64,000 nucleotides of DNA from Halichondria panicea (taxonomy: Eukaryota; Porifera; Demospongiae; Suberitida; Halichondriidae): assembly GCF_963675165.1 (NCBI RefSeq), contig NC_087393.1, forward strand, positions 1,327,002-1,391,001. The letters are read 5' to 3'. The notes beneath the pieces were generated by a model. The model had not been told where the DNA came from, did no database searches, and worked only from the letters and a program-made list of their open reading frames with translations. Of the stretch, positions 36,306 to 49,221 are shown piece after piece. Positions within the stretch are counted from its first letter, which is position 1. Every line of letters starts with the position of its first letter. The position numbers were made by a program, and so were the translations under genes.

Positions 36306-39300
36306 TTATTGAATGCACATGTGAGCTATATCTAGTTCAAGTTGAGAGTGGGTCAGCAATTCGGCTGCTCTCAGAGTGAAGAAGTGGTCAGCTCCGTACA
36401 GATTCAGAGCTGCCGTCTTAGCCTGCAGAGTGTGTGTTTGGAAAGGGGGGTAGTATAAGTACAAGGCTAACTGCATAATAGGTTGGATCAATGGATTGGA
36501 ATTACTGTCGAAATACCACATGCATGCATGTACCATCTGTGTATCTCCGCGGTTTTAATCGAGGCTAAAGGGCTAATATGAATAATTCATGAGAATTGTT
36601 TTGCTGTCTGTAAAAAGTTCACGAGCAGTTCTGCTGCTAAAACATACTTTCATGAGGTCATTTGGGACACAGCACATGCACTAATTACACAGCCTTCATT
36701 AGATTATTATCATAAGGTACTATAGGAACACAAGCATGAACAAGCGCTCTATAGCTACTTTACGGACAATCAATCTCCTAGCTACCATCAGGGAGCATGT
36801 GATTCAGTAATGGGGGTAACTCTGAGATGTATACATGCATTGGACGCAATAAGTTTCCAGGGTTTTCGCGGGAGTTCTGAAAAGTACACGCAGATGGTCC
36901 CAGAGCCACCCAAAAAGTGATATAGTGTGATCAGTGTGAAAGTGATATAGTGTGAATCATTTAGGTGAAAATGGTGGTGATCGTATCAGTGTATTAGTCT
37001 ACACAATTATCTCTGGAAGTGTTTCTGGAAAATAATTTTTGTGCAGACCTTATAGCTGATAAATTTGCTTGACTTCCATCGCTAAGTGAAAAGGTACCCT
37101 AGATACATAATTTAACGAAACAGCGTGTGAACTTACATAAACGAGTGATGCAAGCTGCGCTGTACTGTGCTAATGCTTCTCGCTATAATCGTTAGTCTGT
37201 GAGAATCGTTATGAAAACAGTGACACACACCGAGTACGATACAGTCACACGTAGATCTATGAAAGATATTCTATACTACGCAGGAACTTTAAAAATGTAT
37301 AAATTATGTTTGCTTCGCTCAAGGTATTAGAGTTAGAGTTAATTTATTTTGTATAATGTTACGTTATTGTTTTTTGGAATTGAATTGTTGACAATGAACC
37401 CACACATGCAGTCATAGAAGAAACAAAAGTCTATATATCTTATGGCTTGATGAATGATCTTCCAGGAGATTCGCAAATTGTACACATGTATAATTATAGT
37501 AGCATGAATTCATGCACTCTTGGTAGTATAGTCATAAGACACAAAATATATGACCCACGTGGCGACGTCAAGTTAGTTCAATTGTGAGTTAGTTCTGTCT
37601 CTTTGTTCGTAAATACAATGATCGACCTATAGAAGCTGTTTAGTTGGTCGCATTGCAACTGTTGAGCAGTTATAGCTGAAACAGACACACATGACACCTA
37701 CAATCAGTGTAAGATGTTCTGACAATGTGGATTTAAATGCTAGTGAGTGTGTGGGAGTACTATACTGTACAGTGGAGGGCTTGCCTTGGTGAAGTCGGCT
37801 AGTGATAGGATCAGTTGGTCAGTAGTTCCTAAACATCGTCTCAACTTACCAGTTCGAAGTAGATGGACTACACTCATAGGATTAAAGGGCCCAAATTGAC
37901 GGCTGTGTGTGTGTGTGGGTTAGTGAAGTGTGTGGGTGGTAGCTGTATGTACTTACAGAGATGATTCCAATAGTTTGATGCTGTATTCGAGCGCCTCCTC
38001 CCAGAGACACAACTCAAGACCGGCACGGATCAGATGGTACATAAGACGTAGACCCAGAATATTGTCAGGGGATAGTTGTGTCAAATGCCTCGTATATAGA
38101 GCTCTGCCTTTGTCATACATCACCTGCCACTGTACACACAAACTGTTAGGGAGCGCACACACACACTGTGATGGTAACCCTATATGAACTGTAAAGTAGC
38201 AGGATATCTCCACGTTTCTTTAACCCATTCAACTCTTCCAGCTTTTTTTCCATATCCTGCCTTAATGAGCAGGGGACTTCCTTTCCTACAACACACAAAA
38301 TAAAAGTGTAAAAAATAAGAGCAACAAACCATTGGCATCCATTAAGAGCAATCGATCAGAGCATCCCTGGAAACAAATGGTACTATAATAGGTTATCACC
38401 ACAGCAACAAACACTCACGGGGGATTTGCTGATGTCCTCCAAGCATCTCTCACAGGCACAGGTGAAGTTGTACCCCTTCTGTAGATCAGTTTGACGCTCA
38501 CTCAGCAATTGCACTGTGTCAGTGTAGGAAATGAACAGTTGCTCTCCAGGATTTATATCCCTGACAGCCTTGAAGAGTATTTGTCGTCCATTAAAGAGAG
38601 CAAGGGTGTTAGGACGACAGGAATGGTTCAGCAGAGAGGGGGTGGTGTACAAGGCCACGCCTACTGGAGACATTTCGTCCCCAGCCGTCACTGAGAATTG
38701 ATTACAGACCAACTATACAGGGGCATAAAGTAACACAATGAGAACTACTACACTTTGTGTACCTTCCGGAACAGCTGGTGGATGACATCCCGAGGATGAT
38801 TGCAGAGATAAGCAGTGTCAGTTATCAATAGCTGTGCAGCCAATTGTTCTCTGCTCGAGTACCAGTCACTAGGAACTATGGAAAGGACATTTACTCACCC
38901 TCACATTATTATTAATAGAGCAGCTGTGCTTACGTGAGCAGAGGTGTTGAGTGTCTATGGCGAGCGCTCGGAGGGCTAGTCTTATAAACGGTGCCGGTGC
39001 CACCTCCTTCACACCTCTCACAATCTTACACTACATCTTGTGCAGGGGCCAATCCAAACGCTGCAAAGTAGCGTACAACATACAGGCACACACACACACA
39101 TCAATATCTGGGTTACCAGGACAACATACACGTATCAAAAGCGGTAATTGTACATGTCGTAACAAACAGAGAATATGTACTGTGCAATGGTGTGCAGCAT
39201 ACATGTAACAAGGCATGTGGTAGGTGCAAAATTACTTTAGTGCATACACGTACACACACACACCTGGCATTCGGTGTTGCAATAATAAACAAACTTGCAT

Positions 39301-39567
39301 CGGCTGCACTTCTTCAGTGGTGACCTACACATGAACGTGCATGAGCTTTGCATGCAATACAGTAACACAATTACTCACTCTGATCTGTAGAAGCAGTGCT
39401 CACAGAGAGCGCCTCTAGCCTCCTCCACACTGCAATGTGCTATAGGTAGTGCACTGAGTATAGTGTGACTGTCTCCAGCAGATATAGATATAGACACTTT
39501 AGTAAACACTCCTCGACCCATCCCATCCACTGTGCGCAGTTCCAGCGACTGAGGTAATCCAACCACT
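36306..39567 (-). CDS. SMYD-type SET/MYND lysine methyltransferase, with in-frame stop
   Basis: Exons read on the minus strand: 39379-39567, 39264-39324, 38934-39060, 38763-38875, 38419-38712, 38330-38366, 38179-38285, 37957-38129 and, after a gap, 36306-36422. Phases agree through the eighth. Visible parts: SET start LRTVDGMGRGVF; MYND fingers CEHC, CSRCKFVYYC, TECQ; SET core LLNHSCRPN and FISYTD; post-SET CACERC; C-terminal helical repeats (ALYTRHL, WEEALEY; last exon YGADHFFTLRAAELL). The family methylates lysines on histones and other proteins. The codon after WPLHKM, where the family has Glu (HKxEC), is TAG (39031-39033). The initiating exon was not found: the first exon listed opens after an acceptor CAG at 39568 and has no ATG. 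An exon in phase 2-to-0 is missing before the last one. Confidence 0.75.
36530..36905. mobile_element. Inner part of a family A MITE
   Basis: It matches the interior of 2184-2732 (gtatctccgcggttttaatc; ttggacgcaataagtttcc) but lacks the outer inverted ends. It lies in the last SMYD intron, which also holds the repeat seen near 15310 (about 37140-37385). Confidence 0.6.
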
Positions 39568-39829
39568 GCAGATAGCTTCTTTAAGTCCTCACATGTGTAC
39601 GAGTTCGAGTATACGTGTTAGTCTCGTACACGTCCACACCATAGATAGATCTACTAAATTTATGTTATTATTTCTTTTTGGGACAGAGTCTTTAATATAA
39701 TAGCCACTGTGGTCAGATTTCATACATAAATGGGCGTGGTTACGCCTACAATAATAATTATTGTGCTCTTATTTGTACCCTGTACCTACATGGGCGGGGC
39801 GTGGGCAGATAATAATTATTGTTGAGGAC

Positions 39830-41125
39830 ATGGATAAGGATAAGGAGAGGCCGGCTCTAGATTGGTTTGAGCAAATGCTTGAATTAGTCAAGTCCAATTC
39901 TTCCATTGATCACAAGATCCTCAAGGACCCCAGTGGCTCGTTGAAGTGGTTAGAGATATCTTCTACTAAGTGCCACATAGACCCGCAGCTAGGCCCGATC
40001 CGTGCAGTGCGCCTTGTAGTGTCAACTACCAGAACTTACAAGGTCGATGTATTGTACCCCATCCCACGCAGTGTTGAGAGATTGAAAGGTAAGATTAATT
40101 TAATGACGTGTAATAAATTATTGGATCAGGAGGCTTATACGGCACCAGATATGGATATGGAAACGCCCTATTTTTTGTTACGTTTCCTTAGCTAACCCGA
40201 ACCCCTCCCTTCTATAATTTACATCTGGTGCCGTATATGCCACTGGATCCAAATTATTACCTACAATGAATGAGCCTGATTAATTTAATTGTATCGTAGG
40301 TTTGGTCACGGATGATTATGAAAGTATTATAAATATAATTCAAGAAAGTGGTGGCCATGTTCTCTGCCCTGGAATCCAGCCGGAGTGGTATGAGGAGATG
40401 TACAAAGCGAATGGTTATCATCGTGAGAATGTACGCACACTGCAACTTCCGATAAAGAGATATGAAGCAACTGATTGTTTTCTTTGGCATAAACCAAGCA
40501 ACCGATACACCAAAGTTGGAAACAAGCTGTTTAATGTTTGCAATAATTGCAAGCGAGAAGCTCGTTGTTCTCAACAAAATGCAACAAGAAATATCAATAT
40601 TGATCAGGACATTAAAGATGCCAGAATGAGCGCATCATCAAACTATCCTATATCTAGGCTCACTCCTAAAGCCCAGTCAGAAAGATTGAAACGATTGAAA
40701 TCAGAGAATAAAAGTAATCGTGAAAGACTACAGCAGTTGCGTTCCAAGTCAAGTATTAAGTCAAGTAAGTGAGATGTGCAGTTGTGCAAACCAGAAAAAA
40801 ATTTTTTTTTATAGGAGTTACATTTAAGCTGAACACTTTGGAAGGTATTGAAATGGAAGATGTTATTCAAACAAATCCTGCTGCTAAAAGTAAGCTACGT
40901 ACATGCAGGCAGTGTTGTCTGAATGTGGGGACCCTGGCTCAAGCTCTTGCGAGTATTTCTGGGTCCACATGGTAGATTAAGGGGATATATATACCCCCTT
41001 TCTGCCACGTGGCTTGAGCTTGCTATAATTGTATGCACCTACACACACACACACATCTATGTAGCCGTAAATATTGCTGCAGGAGTCAGCAAAATAATAC
41101 GTTATAACCATTGCTTAATTTAACG
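39830..41125 (+). CDS. Unknown protein with a cysteine cluster and basic coiled coil
   Basis: Exons 39830-40088, 40300-40764, 40815-40889 and perhaps 41084-41125, all phase 1 and GT-AG. The first two give about 241 residues starting MDKDKERPALDWFEQML. Visible: HVLCPGIQPEWYEEMY (second exon), a short CNNCKREARC cluster, then SNYPISRLTPKAQSERLKRL leading into a charged helix. I do not recognise a named domain. The 'YP.S.L.P..' tract before a basic helix resembles lineage-expanded hypothetical proteins of sponges and cnidarians, some next to transposons. That comparison is from memory and weak. The 3' end is uncertain: the last short exon would add RVSKIIR and stop. The start lies ~260 bp from the SMYD 5' end, so a shared promoter is possible. 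Intron 1 carries a 105-bp MITE. Confidence 0.55.
40131..40242. mobile_element. ~105-bp MITE in an intron
   Basis: Relative of 14091-14197: ends 'tatacggcaccagat' and its reverse complement, with the same internal 'aacccgaacccctccctt'. A 'ggatc' occurs on both sides and may be part of the target duplication. Confidence 0.65.
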
Positions 41126-41152
41126 TACCTTTCCCCCTATTCATCTCCCAGT

Positions 41153-41266
41153 CCCTACTAAGCACAGATCCCCGGCCTCACTCTCAGAGACAAATTCTTC
41201 ATGTACACTGGACTCATGACACTATAGGCTCTGTTCGTAGCTGGATATTTGAGTTATAGATACCCT
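41153..41266 (+). pseudogene. Fragment of transporter exon 9
   Basis: The sequence matches 35700-35828, the last exon of the SLC15-like gene (cggcctcactctcagagac; ttcatgtacactggactcat). It has substitutions and deletions and no open frame. It lies 5.4 kb downstream of the intact gene, in the same orientation. Confidence 0.8.
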
Positions 41267-41813
41267 ATTATATATATAGTAGCTAGCTAAGCAAGTAATG
41301 ATCTACCCTCGTATACGTGACTTGTTGACATTTTTTTACCCTCTAGTTGTGATTCATTGATCAATATATACTTATTATAATTATTGATGTGAGTACATGA
41401 AGGGGACTGGGAGTAATTAAGCATGCTATACAAACATATAAATACGTTTTTGTCTCAATTAACACATAATTATAGTAATTGGGTTTTACATATATACCAT
41501 GTATGGCTAAGGCCAAGAGTATCATATACTCTTGCTAAGGCAGGCGTGGCGCGGGCAATCAGAAATTAAATCTACAGCATTTATGTATAATTGATGTGCA
41601 TACGTACATGATCTATATAGACTTAGAGCCACTTGAGAGACGTGGGTGTTATACACATGGACAGGACAACAAATTAATGGGTTTGTGGCCGGGCTCTACT
41701 CTTGATTATAATTTATATTGGCATCATAACATCTTTTTATTTGCAAATAGCATTATTCATAAATATTATACTGGTATACAAACACAGAAATATTTACAAG
41801 AGACTAGATTCTA

Positions 41814-44800
41814 CTATAATTGTAACAGTTTCCTAAGTTTGTCTGGTTCGTTAACAGGTGCAGCACAGGTGAAGTTCTCACATACGTAAGCCGTGGACTT
41901 GTTGTCAATAGCAACCATGGACTCGATTTCTGGCAGGTGCTGTATTAGGAATGTGTTTGACCCTGATTCATGAAGGATGAGGATCTTGTGGGGGATATAG
42001 CACGAGTTGACGACCTCTAGCAGGGCCTGGGTGTCTGGCGAACTCTTCTTACCAGCTATGATGATCTGCACAGGGGAGATGACAAGGCAGTATTACAAAA
42101 TGTAATATACACAGTACAAACTTTCGAAAGCATGAGTATATAAACGATGTTGTTTAGCATCACATGAGTCAATACAATAATTATATGCACAGTTGAATTT
42201 TGTAACCTCAATTGCATAATTATGAGCCAAAGTATAAACATGCAGCATGGCAATTTGGGTGAAGCAGATATTCCCGCAAATCTTGCAAATTGAAACCACA
42301 GTACACAGGCTGCAAGGGGCCTGAAGTGCTAGGAATGTGCATGTAGTGGGCGTGTATACAGGGGTAGTAATGTACTGGGGCACTAAGTCATATCGGGGGC
42401 AGATTACAGAAGGAGCGTCTTACGTTGGGAAATGCTTGTGCAAGTTTGCAAAGCATGACCTTATATGCAAAACCGCTAAATGGATGATAATCATCTGCGG
42501 GCGAGTGCTAATTGAGCTAACGGTGCATTTTTACCTACGCATAGGTCAATAAAAGTGAAAAGCTACAGCTAGCTAGTTAGCTAGGCCTGGTAGTAAGCTC
42601 TCTCTTCTAAGAACCTCAGTAAAACCAAGGGCGTATAAAAGAAGAGAGGGCATGCAACTCCTATATGAGCAGAGTTCAAACGTGGGCGGATGAATGTGCA
42701 TGACAGTGCATGAAATGAAATTTCTATTTTTAGCACTTCATGCAAATGCACACATTCTTCCGCCCACGTTTGAACTCTGCTAGCTACGTGTACTGATAGT
42801 GGAGTTGCATGCCCTCTCTTCTTTTATACGCCCTTGGTAAGACTCTGTAAAAACAAAACGCCTAGTTTAGGTCTAAGCAAATGTTCTCTTTACAAAGTAA
42901 TTGGATTATGCTCTCCTCTTTCAGAAATTTCTGTACCTCGCCAATGACAGTCTCTGTATACCAAAGACCTAGCTAGGCTCTTTCTGGCTCAACCTAGCTC
43001 TCCTGCACTTCACAGGCTGACCATGGTCTGTAATTTATGTACACAGTACTTGCACACTTTTCTTATAAGGCAATGCGTTGTTTAGGAAACACACGAAATG
43101 TAATTCCCAAACCCATGTACAGTTAGATGCTCCTGTTAATCTGCTCCTGGTCATATACACATTTAGAAGATAATATTGTCTTGTACACACTCGCTTGAAC
43201 TACAATAGCACTGCTATATAGCCTTAAAGTTTGTTTCTATTCACCTGTTTGGTAGTCCTGGAGTGATGGATGAATGCAGCTAGTAGCTCTGGTATGGCCA
43301 CAGGGTGCTGACTCATCATCTCATTGAAGGTCTTGTAGATTGCCTCAGGGCTCGGGTCAACAGGCCTGCCCAAGTAGGCCGAGAGACGTTGGAGGTTGGA
43401 TGCGGCCACTGAGTTGGGGCTTGGCTCTGCTCCATCTTGATCTGGATGACATTGAACAAAACAATAAACCCTACACAAGGGATCCAAGCTATGTATGTAT
43501 GTAGCTATACATATGTAACACAAGGACTATTGTGAAAACAGTAAGTAAACTAACACCTGCACACATGTAAGTGAGAACGAAGCTGATAGTAATTGCCAAA
43601 GTTTCAAATAATTTATAGCACGATGACAATCAAAACATCACATGACAGTGGTTAGAAAATCACCTTGTTATGAAGACAATAGTGACATTCTTACACATAT
43701 AAGCCTACTCACCTTCCTTCATTCTGATGAGAATGCTGGGATCATGTGACGTGGCCGTGAAATAACCACCGCCCTCTGAGTCCCAGAACAGTTCATTCAT
43801 CTTACCCTGTAGTTGCCATGCCCACTGTAACCATGATGACTCGTGACTGGCTTCGTACAGATCGAGTAATCCTCTGATCAAGTAGGCATAGTCGTCAGCA
43901 AATCCATCAATGCTACCCACACCAAGGGTACTGGGGGCAAAGAGAAAATTAATGTTAAGCCTAAAGGAGTGACTTAATTGATCCTCACCAACAAAAATGT
44001 GTGAAGTGAAATACGTTTATATAATACGCAGTATTTTTTTACAATGATTTTTGTGAAACTATAAATATCATGAAAAAAGTTGATTATTCCATATGAGAAG
44101 TATCAATCTTCAATTCAGTGGAAGCTCTGAGCGATCATCAAGTTACTAGAAACAACACAAACTAGTAGTCATTTTAAACTTCCAAAAACACTTCTAGCTC
44201 TGTGTTCTTGCTCTTATGATGTTTTTTATCATTCTAGAGGGCGACTCGAAGCGCAAGAAAAACTCCGCACAAAATATATGTAGACTCCACTTACAGAGCT
44301 AAGGAAAACAGCCTCTTGCAATTGTGAGCTTTCAGTAGCCTTTTTTTTTAATATCTCTTTGGGTATAAAGTGACTCACCCTAAGTTGTCCCTGTAGGCGT
44401 TCCTAATGAGCACTCCAGTGTCCTCTCTATACAGGCTGCGTCTGATAAAGCCAGCTGCCTCTCTGGCCAGTTCCAGGTGGGTGTGGTCCCCCAGGGCCAT
44501 GGATGAGTGGGACAGTCCAGATATCATGAGTCCTGAAAGAATTTAACATCACAGAAGACTATGTGTCACCAGCATACTCAACAAACATACACACAGACAC
44601 CGACTTGATACTAGCTGGGCCCCAGAAATACAATAGGCATGTATGTGGGCGGACACTGCATGTTGGGCTAAGGTATATACATGTACTAATGTCCACAAAA
44701 AATGAGTCATACCTCAGCAGCCCTACATATACTAGCTCTTAACACACTAAACCAGTGCCGAGTCAAGATATAATATTCACCATTCCAGGCTGTGAGTATC

Positions 44801-47800
44801 TTGTCATCCCTGTGTGGGCGTGGTCTTCCCTGCCGTACATCGTACAGTTTCTCCCTGCACTCCTTTAACAGCTGCTTCACTCGAGAGACCTCCAGAGAGA
44901 ACTCAACAGCTGTTTTCTCCAGCGACCCTCGCACAATCAACACATTCTTCCCCTTCAACTCACCATGGGGGTCCTGTAGGGGAGAGTATCATTGCATAAA
45001 ATACAGTAGAGACCGTTTTTATCCTCTGAGCATACGATTACTTTTAGTTAGCACGTACAAGAGAATTATAAGTAACCTTGTCAATTTAGAGCATAAAGTC
45101 TGGTTGCATAAACATTTGAGCCCCTAATACTCAATAAATAATAATTATAGTAAAGACTACAACGTCAATACCCACTTTTACTGATGACACATTTCCCTGA
45201 GGCTCCACCCCATAGTGATGAGAGAACAGCTCTGCAGTGGTCTTATCTCCAGGGAGGGTGTCAGTGAGGATGGAGGCTATTTCCTCATGGCTCCACACAC
45301 AGAAGGCCCCCTCTTTCTTGGCCTCAGAGCCTTCACTGGGGTAAGAGTCCGCATCCTCCGCAGAGTAGAAACCACCGTCCTAAAGGGAGTGCAAAAAATT
45401 ACTCACGTGTACAGTATAATTATCACTCATATAAGAAAGGCTTGATTAGTACAAAAGCCTAAAGGGATGGGTAATTATGTGAATTGGGGGGACAGTACTT
45501 TGGATGTCATGGGATGTAGGGCATCCCAGGAGTGCATACCGTATAGCGCGAAATTTTCGAGGGGCTTAATTTCGCGGATTTTGTGGGTTAGCAATCCTAC
45601 ACGAAAATTAAGTCCACAAAAATTGTTCTTTAATTAGAATTATCTGCTATAACGTGCAAAGATTTAAAGGTGTGGCTTCCGGTAAGCAGTCATTCCACGA
45701 ACATTGTGCAACGAAATGCCTTTAGAGGCCAATCCACGAAATATAAGTGCCTCGAAAATTTCGCGCTATACGGTATACAGTTAGTTGTAGATGCCAGAAT
45801 TATTGTTAGTGCTTTATTTTAGTATTTTCATTATTATTGTAATGACACTTCACACTCTACATAATTACCTTGTCTCTGAGGTCTCTTGAGACGTACAGTA
45901 CAATGTCCCTCACTGTGTCTGCAAAGAACTCATCCTTACTGATCTGTAAAAAGTGGTGAAGCTCACAACATAATTTGCACAGCAACAAGAGGAAGCAATT
46001 TCTTGTGGAGCCCTCCACAATAAAAAAACAAACAAGCAAATTTCTTATTAAAAGTACGAAGAAAGAATGATTATTTTCTATAGAGGTGATCCCTAACAAT
46101 AGCCAGATTAGGAATACTGCACGTACACACCACACACAACCCACACACCACACACCACACACAACCTATACACCACACACAACCCACACACCTGATAGGC
46201 TGCACTGTATATGGATGTGAGTTGGGCCTGGTCGTACAACATCTTCTCAAAGTGGGGCACATGCCAGAATCTGTCAGTCGAGTAGCGATGGAACCCCTGC
46301 AGTGAATAGAGCAATTTGAGCCGTTACCTCAGCTATAAATTACCAAACTACACGATACTATAGCTATTTGCTTGGGAAATAAGTTTATAAGTTACGTACA
46401 ACCCCTTAAAAGTAATGAAAGAGCAGTATCAAATATATTTGTAGTTCTAAATCAGCCATATGTACATGTGCACTACTTTATCAGCTTGAGAGAAAACTGT
46501 GATTCTGTCACCTGTGCCACATGGTCGTGAATCCCTCCGTTGGCCATTGCCCTGAGAGTGGCGAGGGTCATGTCTCGAGCACCCTCACCCATTGGAGAAG
46601 AGGGATAGCGACCGTACACACACAACAAGAAGTTGATAATGGCTGCAAGGGGAGAAATATCAAATGCTGTCATAACAGTGCCTTCATTGTTCTAACAATG
46701 AAGGCAGAAAAAGGGTCGACTGTTTAGTCTGCTATCAGAACAGCTTGGAATGACATGACTTCAATGAATTTGCAGAGAAATTCTGCATGCCTAGCATACA
46801 CCAAGTAACTTTTAGAATAGGCAAAGTTATAAAAATAACGATCATTGCCTTATTCTCACCTGGCTGTGGGAACTTTGGCTCTCTCCCGAATCCGCCGTGG
46901 GTGGAGTCAAACCTTTCCTCCAGAGTGTTGTAGCCACGTTGAACACACCCTGCACCCGGGAGGGAGGTGTCTGGGGAGTGGGAGGACGACACTGCCTGAG
47001 AGAGGGCCTCAATCACCTTGGAACCTTGCTGAACTATACGGTCCTGGTTGCTCTTCCACTGTATGGAATGGCAGGCAATGAAGCTTTGAAACTGTCTCGC
47101 TAAAATAATGCTGCTGACACACAGTTTAATTTAATGTGATGTATATACACTGTAGGGTCGTCAATATGATGCTGTGGTTTACGAAACTCGTACATGTACA
47201 GAGACAACTATAATGCTCATGTGCTGTGCTTACAACAATGAGTGGTTTGTAAATGTTCTGCACATCCCATGAAATGAATCAGACCTGGTTTTCCTCACCT
47301 GCTCAGCGATATTCTTCAGTAGAGTGGTGAATCCAGGACGACCAAGGGTGTCCTTGGGGGGGAAGTAAGTCCCCCCTACAAACGGCTTGAGGTCAGGGGT
47401 CAGAAACACACTCATAGGCCAACCCCCTCCACCCTGTGTGGCCTGCAAGAGAGTATGTGTTAAGGGTATAGTAGATTATGTGCTGAATCTTCATTTGATC
47501 CATTGTCGTCCTCAAGATTCTTTTAATTCTCTAATTAAACTTGTCATTCTAATTAATAGTGTGATGCATCTCAATGTGAAGCTATTGATCACAAGAAAAT
47601 GCCAGTACCCCGGTACCCCCTCCCCCGGCCCCCACACCTGTATGAATGTCATGTAGACCTTGTCCACATCCGGTCTCTCCTCTCGGTCCACCTTGATGCT
47701 CACAAAGCTCTGGTTGAGTAATTGTCCAATCTCTACACTCTCAAACGACTCTCTTTCCATCACATGACACCAGTGACATGTGGAGTAGCCTACAGACAAG

Positions 47801-48689
47801 AAGATTGGCTTGTTCTGTTCCTTGGCTTTTTTGAACGCTTCTTGACCCCACGGGTACCTGTATACAAACAACAATCAGTACAGTTACAATAATTATGGTA
47901 GATATCTCATGCAGGCAGATCTATCTAGTCATAGATATTAAATATAGCTGGAGTAATCTACTATATTCTAGCATAGATAGAGCAAAGAGGGATTGGCAAC
48001 AAAATTGACCTCGAATAACCATCCGTGTTGCCCCGGCGTTACTCGAGGCTGTCTACTTCAACGTAGGAAGACAGCCTCGAGTAAAGCACAGGCTGGGAAT
48101 GGTTGAGGAGACAACTGATTGTCTTACTGTCAGTATAACAATCCTGCTGCTGATTTTAGACTTCATTTCCATGCTTGAGGCTATATGTGATCCAGGACAC
48201 TACTTAGTTAGACAATCTTAGCTATATTATAGGTGCTATTGGTACATAGCCATAAAAAAACGGTGAAAAGAGGTTAAAAAAGCGCTATGTACCTGTAGCT
48301 CTTTCTCAACAATCTAGAAAAAAGTTTGGGAATTTCCACATAATACACATCATCAAGAAGCATGGAAATGAAGTTTTGGGGGGTCTTAGAAAGCTCTGTG
48401 TAAGGCCTCAAACATAAAAAAAGTGCTTCGTGGCGTTACAATGGGGGACAACACGCATCGTTTCTTGATTAAGCCACACCCCCTGCACAAAAGTCTACGT
48501 TTTAACTTCCGTTGCCAATCCCTCTCTTCTTTATATATATCTATGATTCTAGCAACTAGGCCAGGGGACCTATATAGGCTATTTGTGTACATACCAATCG
48601 ACTGGGTTGGAAGCATGTTGGAGGAGATAGGGCGATTTCTCCTGAGCCAAGCGGTTGAGGAACTTGGTAATCTTAGTACTTGATGCCAT
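41814..48689 (-). CDS. SPATA20: Spermatogenesis-associated protein 20 homologue (DUF255 thioredoxin-like)
   Basis: Thirteen exons on the minus strand: 48595-48689, 47638-47857, 47299-47442, 46860-47058, 46512-46642, 46192-46296, 45869-45943, 45176-45379, 44781-44973, 44379-44532, 43713-43930, 43245-43441, 41814-42065. All splice sites and phases fit; 728 aa, close to animal SPATA20. Diagnostic stretches in order: [29 protein letters not shown] (CxxC at 59 and 62), [102 protein letters not shown]. The N-terminal half is thioredoxin-like and the rest an (alpha/alpha) barrel like N-acylglucosamine epimerases. A redox role is inferred for the family; the substrate is unknown. Introns hold MITEs at 42626, 45539 and 47972. 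Confidence 0.95.
42626..42836. mobile_element. Foldback MITE, family F, 211 bp
   Basis: Two arms of ~95 bp starting caagggcgtataaaagaaga are near-perfect reverse complements. Flanks GTAAAAC (42619-42625) and GTAAGAC (42837-42843) look like a 7-bp duplication with one change. The sister copy is at 50313-50533. It lies in the last SPATA20 intron. Confidence 0.75.
45539..45773. mobile_element. CCGTATAGCG-family MITE, 235 bp
   Basis: Inverted ends CCGTATAGCGCGAAATTTTC with TA flanks. It matches 26034-26232 along its length. It is in an intron of SPATA20. Confidence 0.75.
46122..46191. repeat. CA-rich minisatellite
   Basis: Tandem 'ccacacacaacccacacacc'-type units abut the 5' splice site of SPATA20 exon 6 (minus strand: GT-rich just after the donor at 46191). 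Confidence 0.7.
47972..48545. mobile_element. MITE, family A, 574 bp
   Basis: Ends catagatagagcaaaga and its partner, with a perfect 7-bp duplication ATTCTAG on both sides (47965-47971, 48546-48552). It lies in SPATA20 intron 1. Confidence 0.75.
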
Positions 48690-49221
48690 AATTATAGCCT
48701 CCTTGGCCTTCACAAGCGAGTTTCACAAGGCCTGCCTCCTTCAGTGCGGCCAGGAATCGAGGCTAGATACCATTCATAAACATTTTTTGTTAGACGATCA
48801 TAACCGCCGCTCAAATTAAATATAACTTACAGTGCCCAAAAATTAATAAAAAAATATTTTCCGACCCGACACAGAACCACAGCACGCGGGTAAATGAGTG
48901 TCCACCTTCTTAGCCAATCAATTCACTATGATCTATCCGCCCGCTCGGTGCTCTTTTACTATAAAAAGCCCCCCAAATTCAAGATTAGGTATTGAAAAGC
49001 ATCATACGAAAATTAAAACTACGAAATTATTATTCTACCGCAATAGATACCTGTACGAATATTTAAAACACGAAAATAATATTTAAATGGGTAGTTCATA
49101 CGAAAATTTGCACCAACGAAATTACCCGCTACACAGTGCTTGCTACACAGCTTGTAATAATTTAAAAACTGTGCACATAATTATTCTAGCTATTTCAAAA
49201 TGAGTTTAGTATTCTTCTCAG
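48690..49221. other. SPATA20 upstream / DDAH downstream gap
   Basis: About 530 bp lie between the SPATA20 start and the DDAH stop. It holds a diverged CCGTATAGCG-family relative (about 48960-49135, ending 'aattacccgcta'). The SPATA20 promoter should be in the first part, but no clear core element was recognised. Confidence 0.5.
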
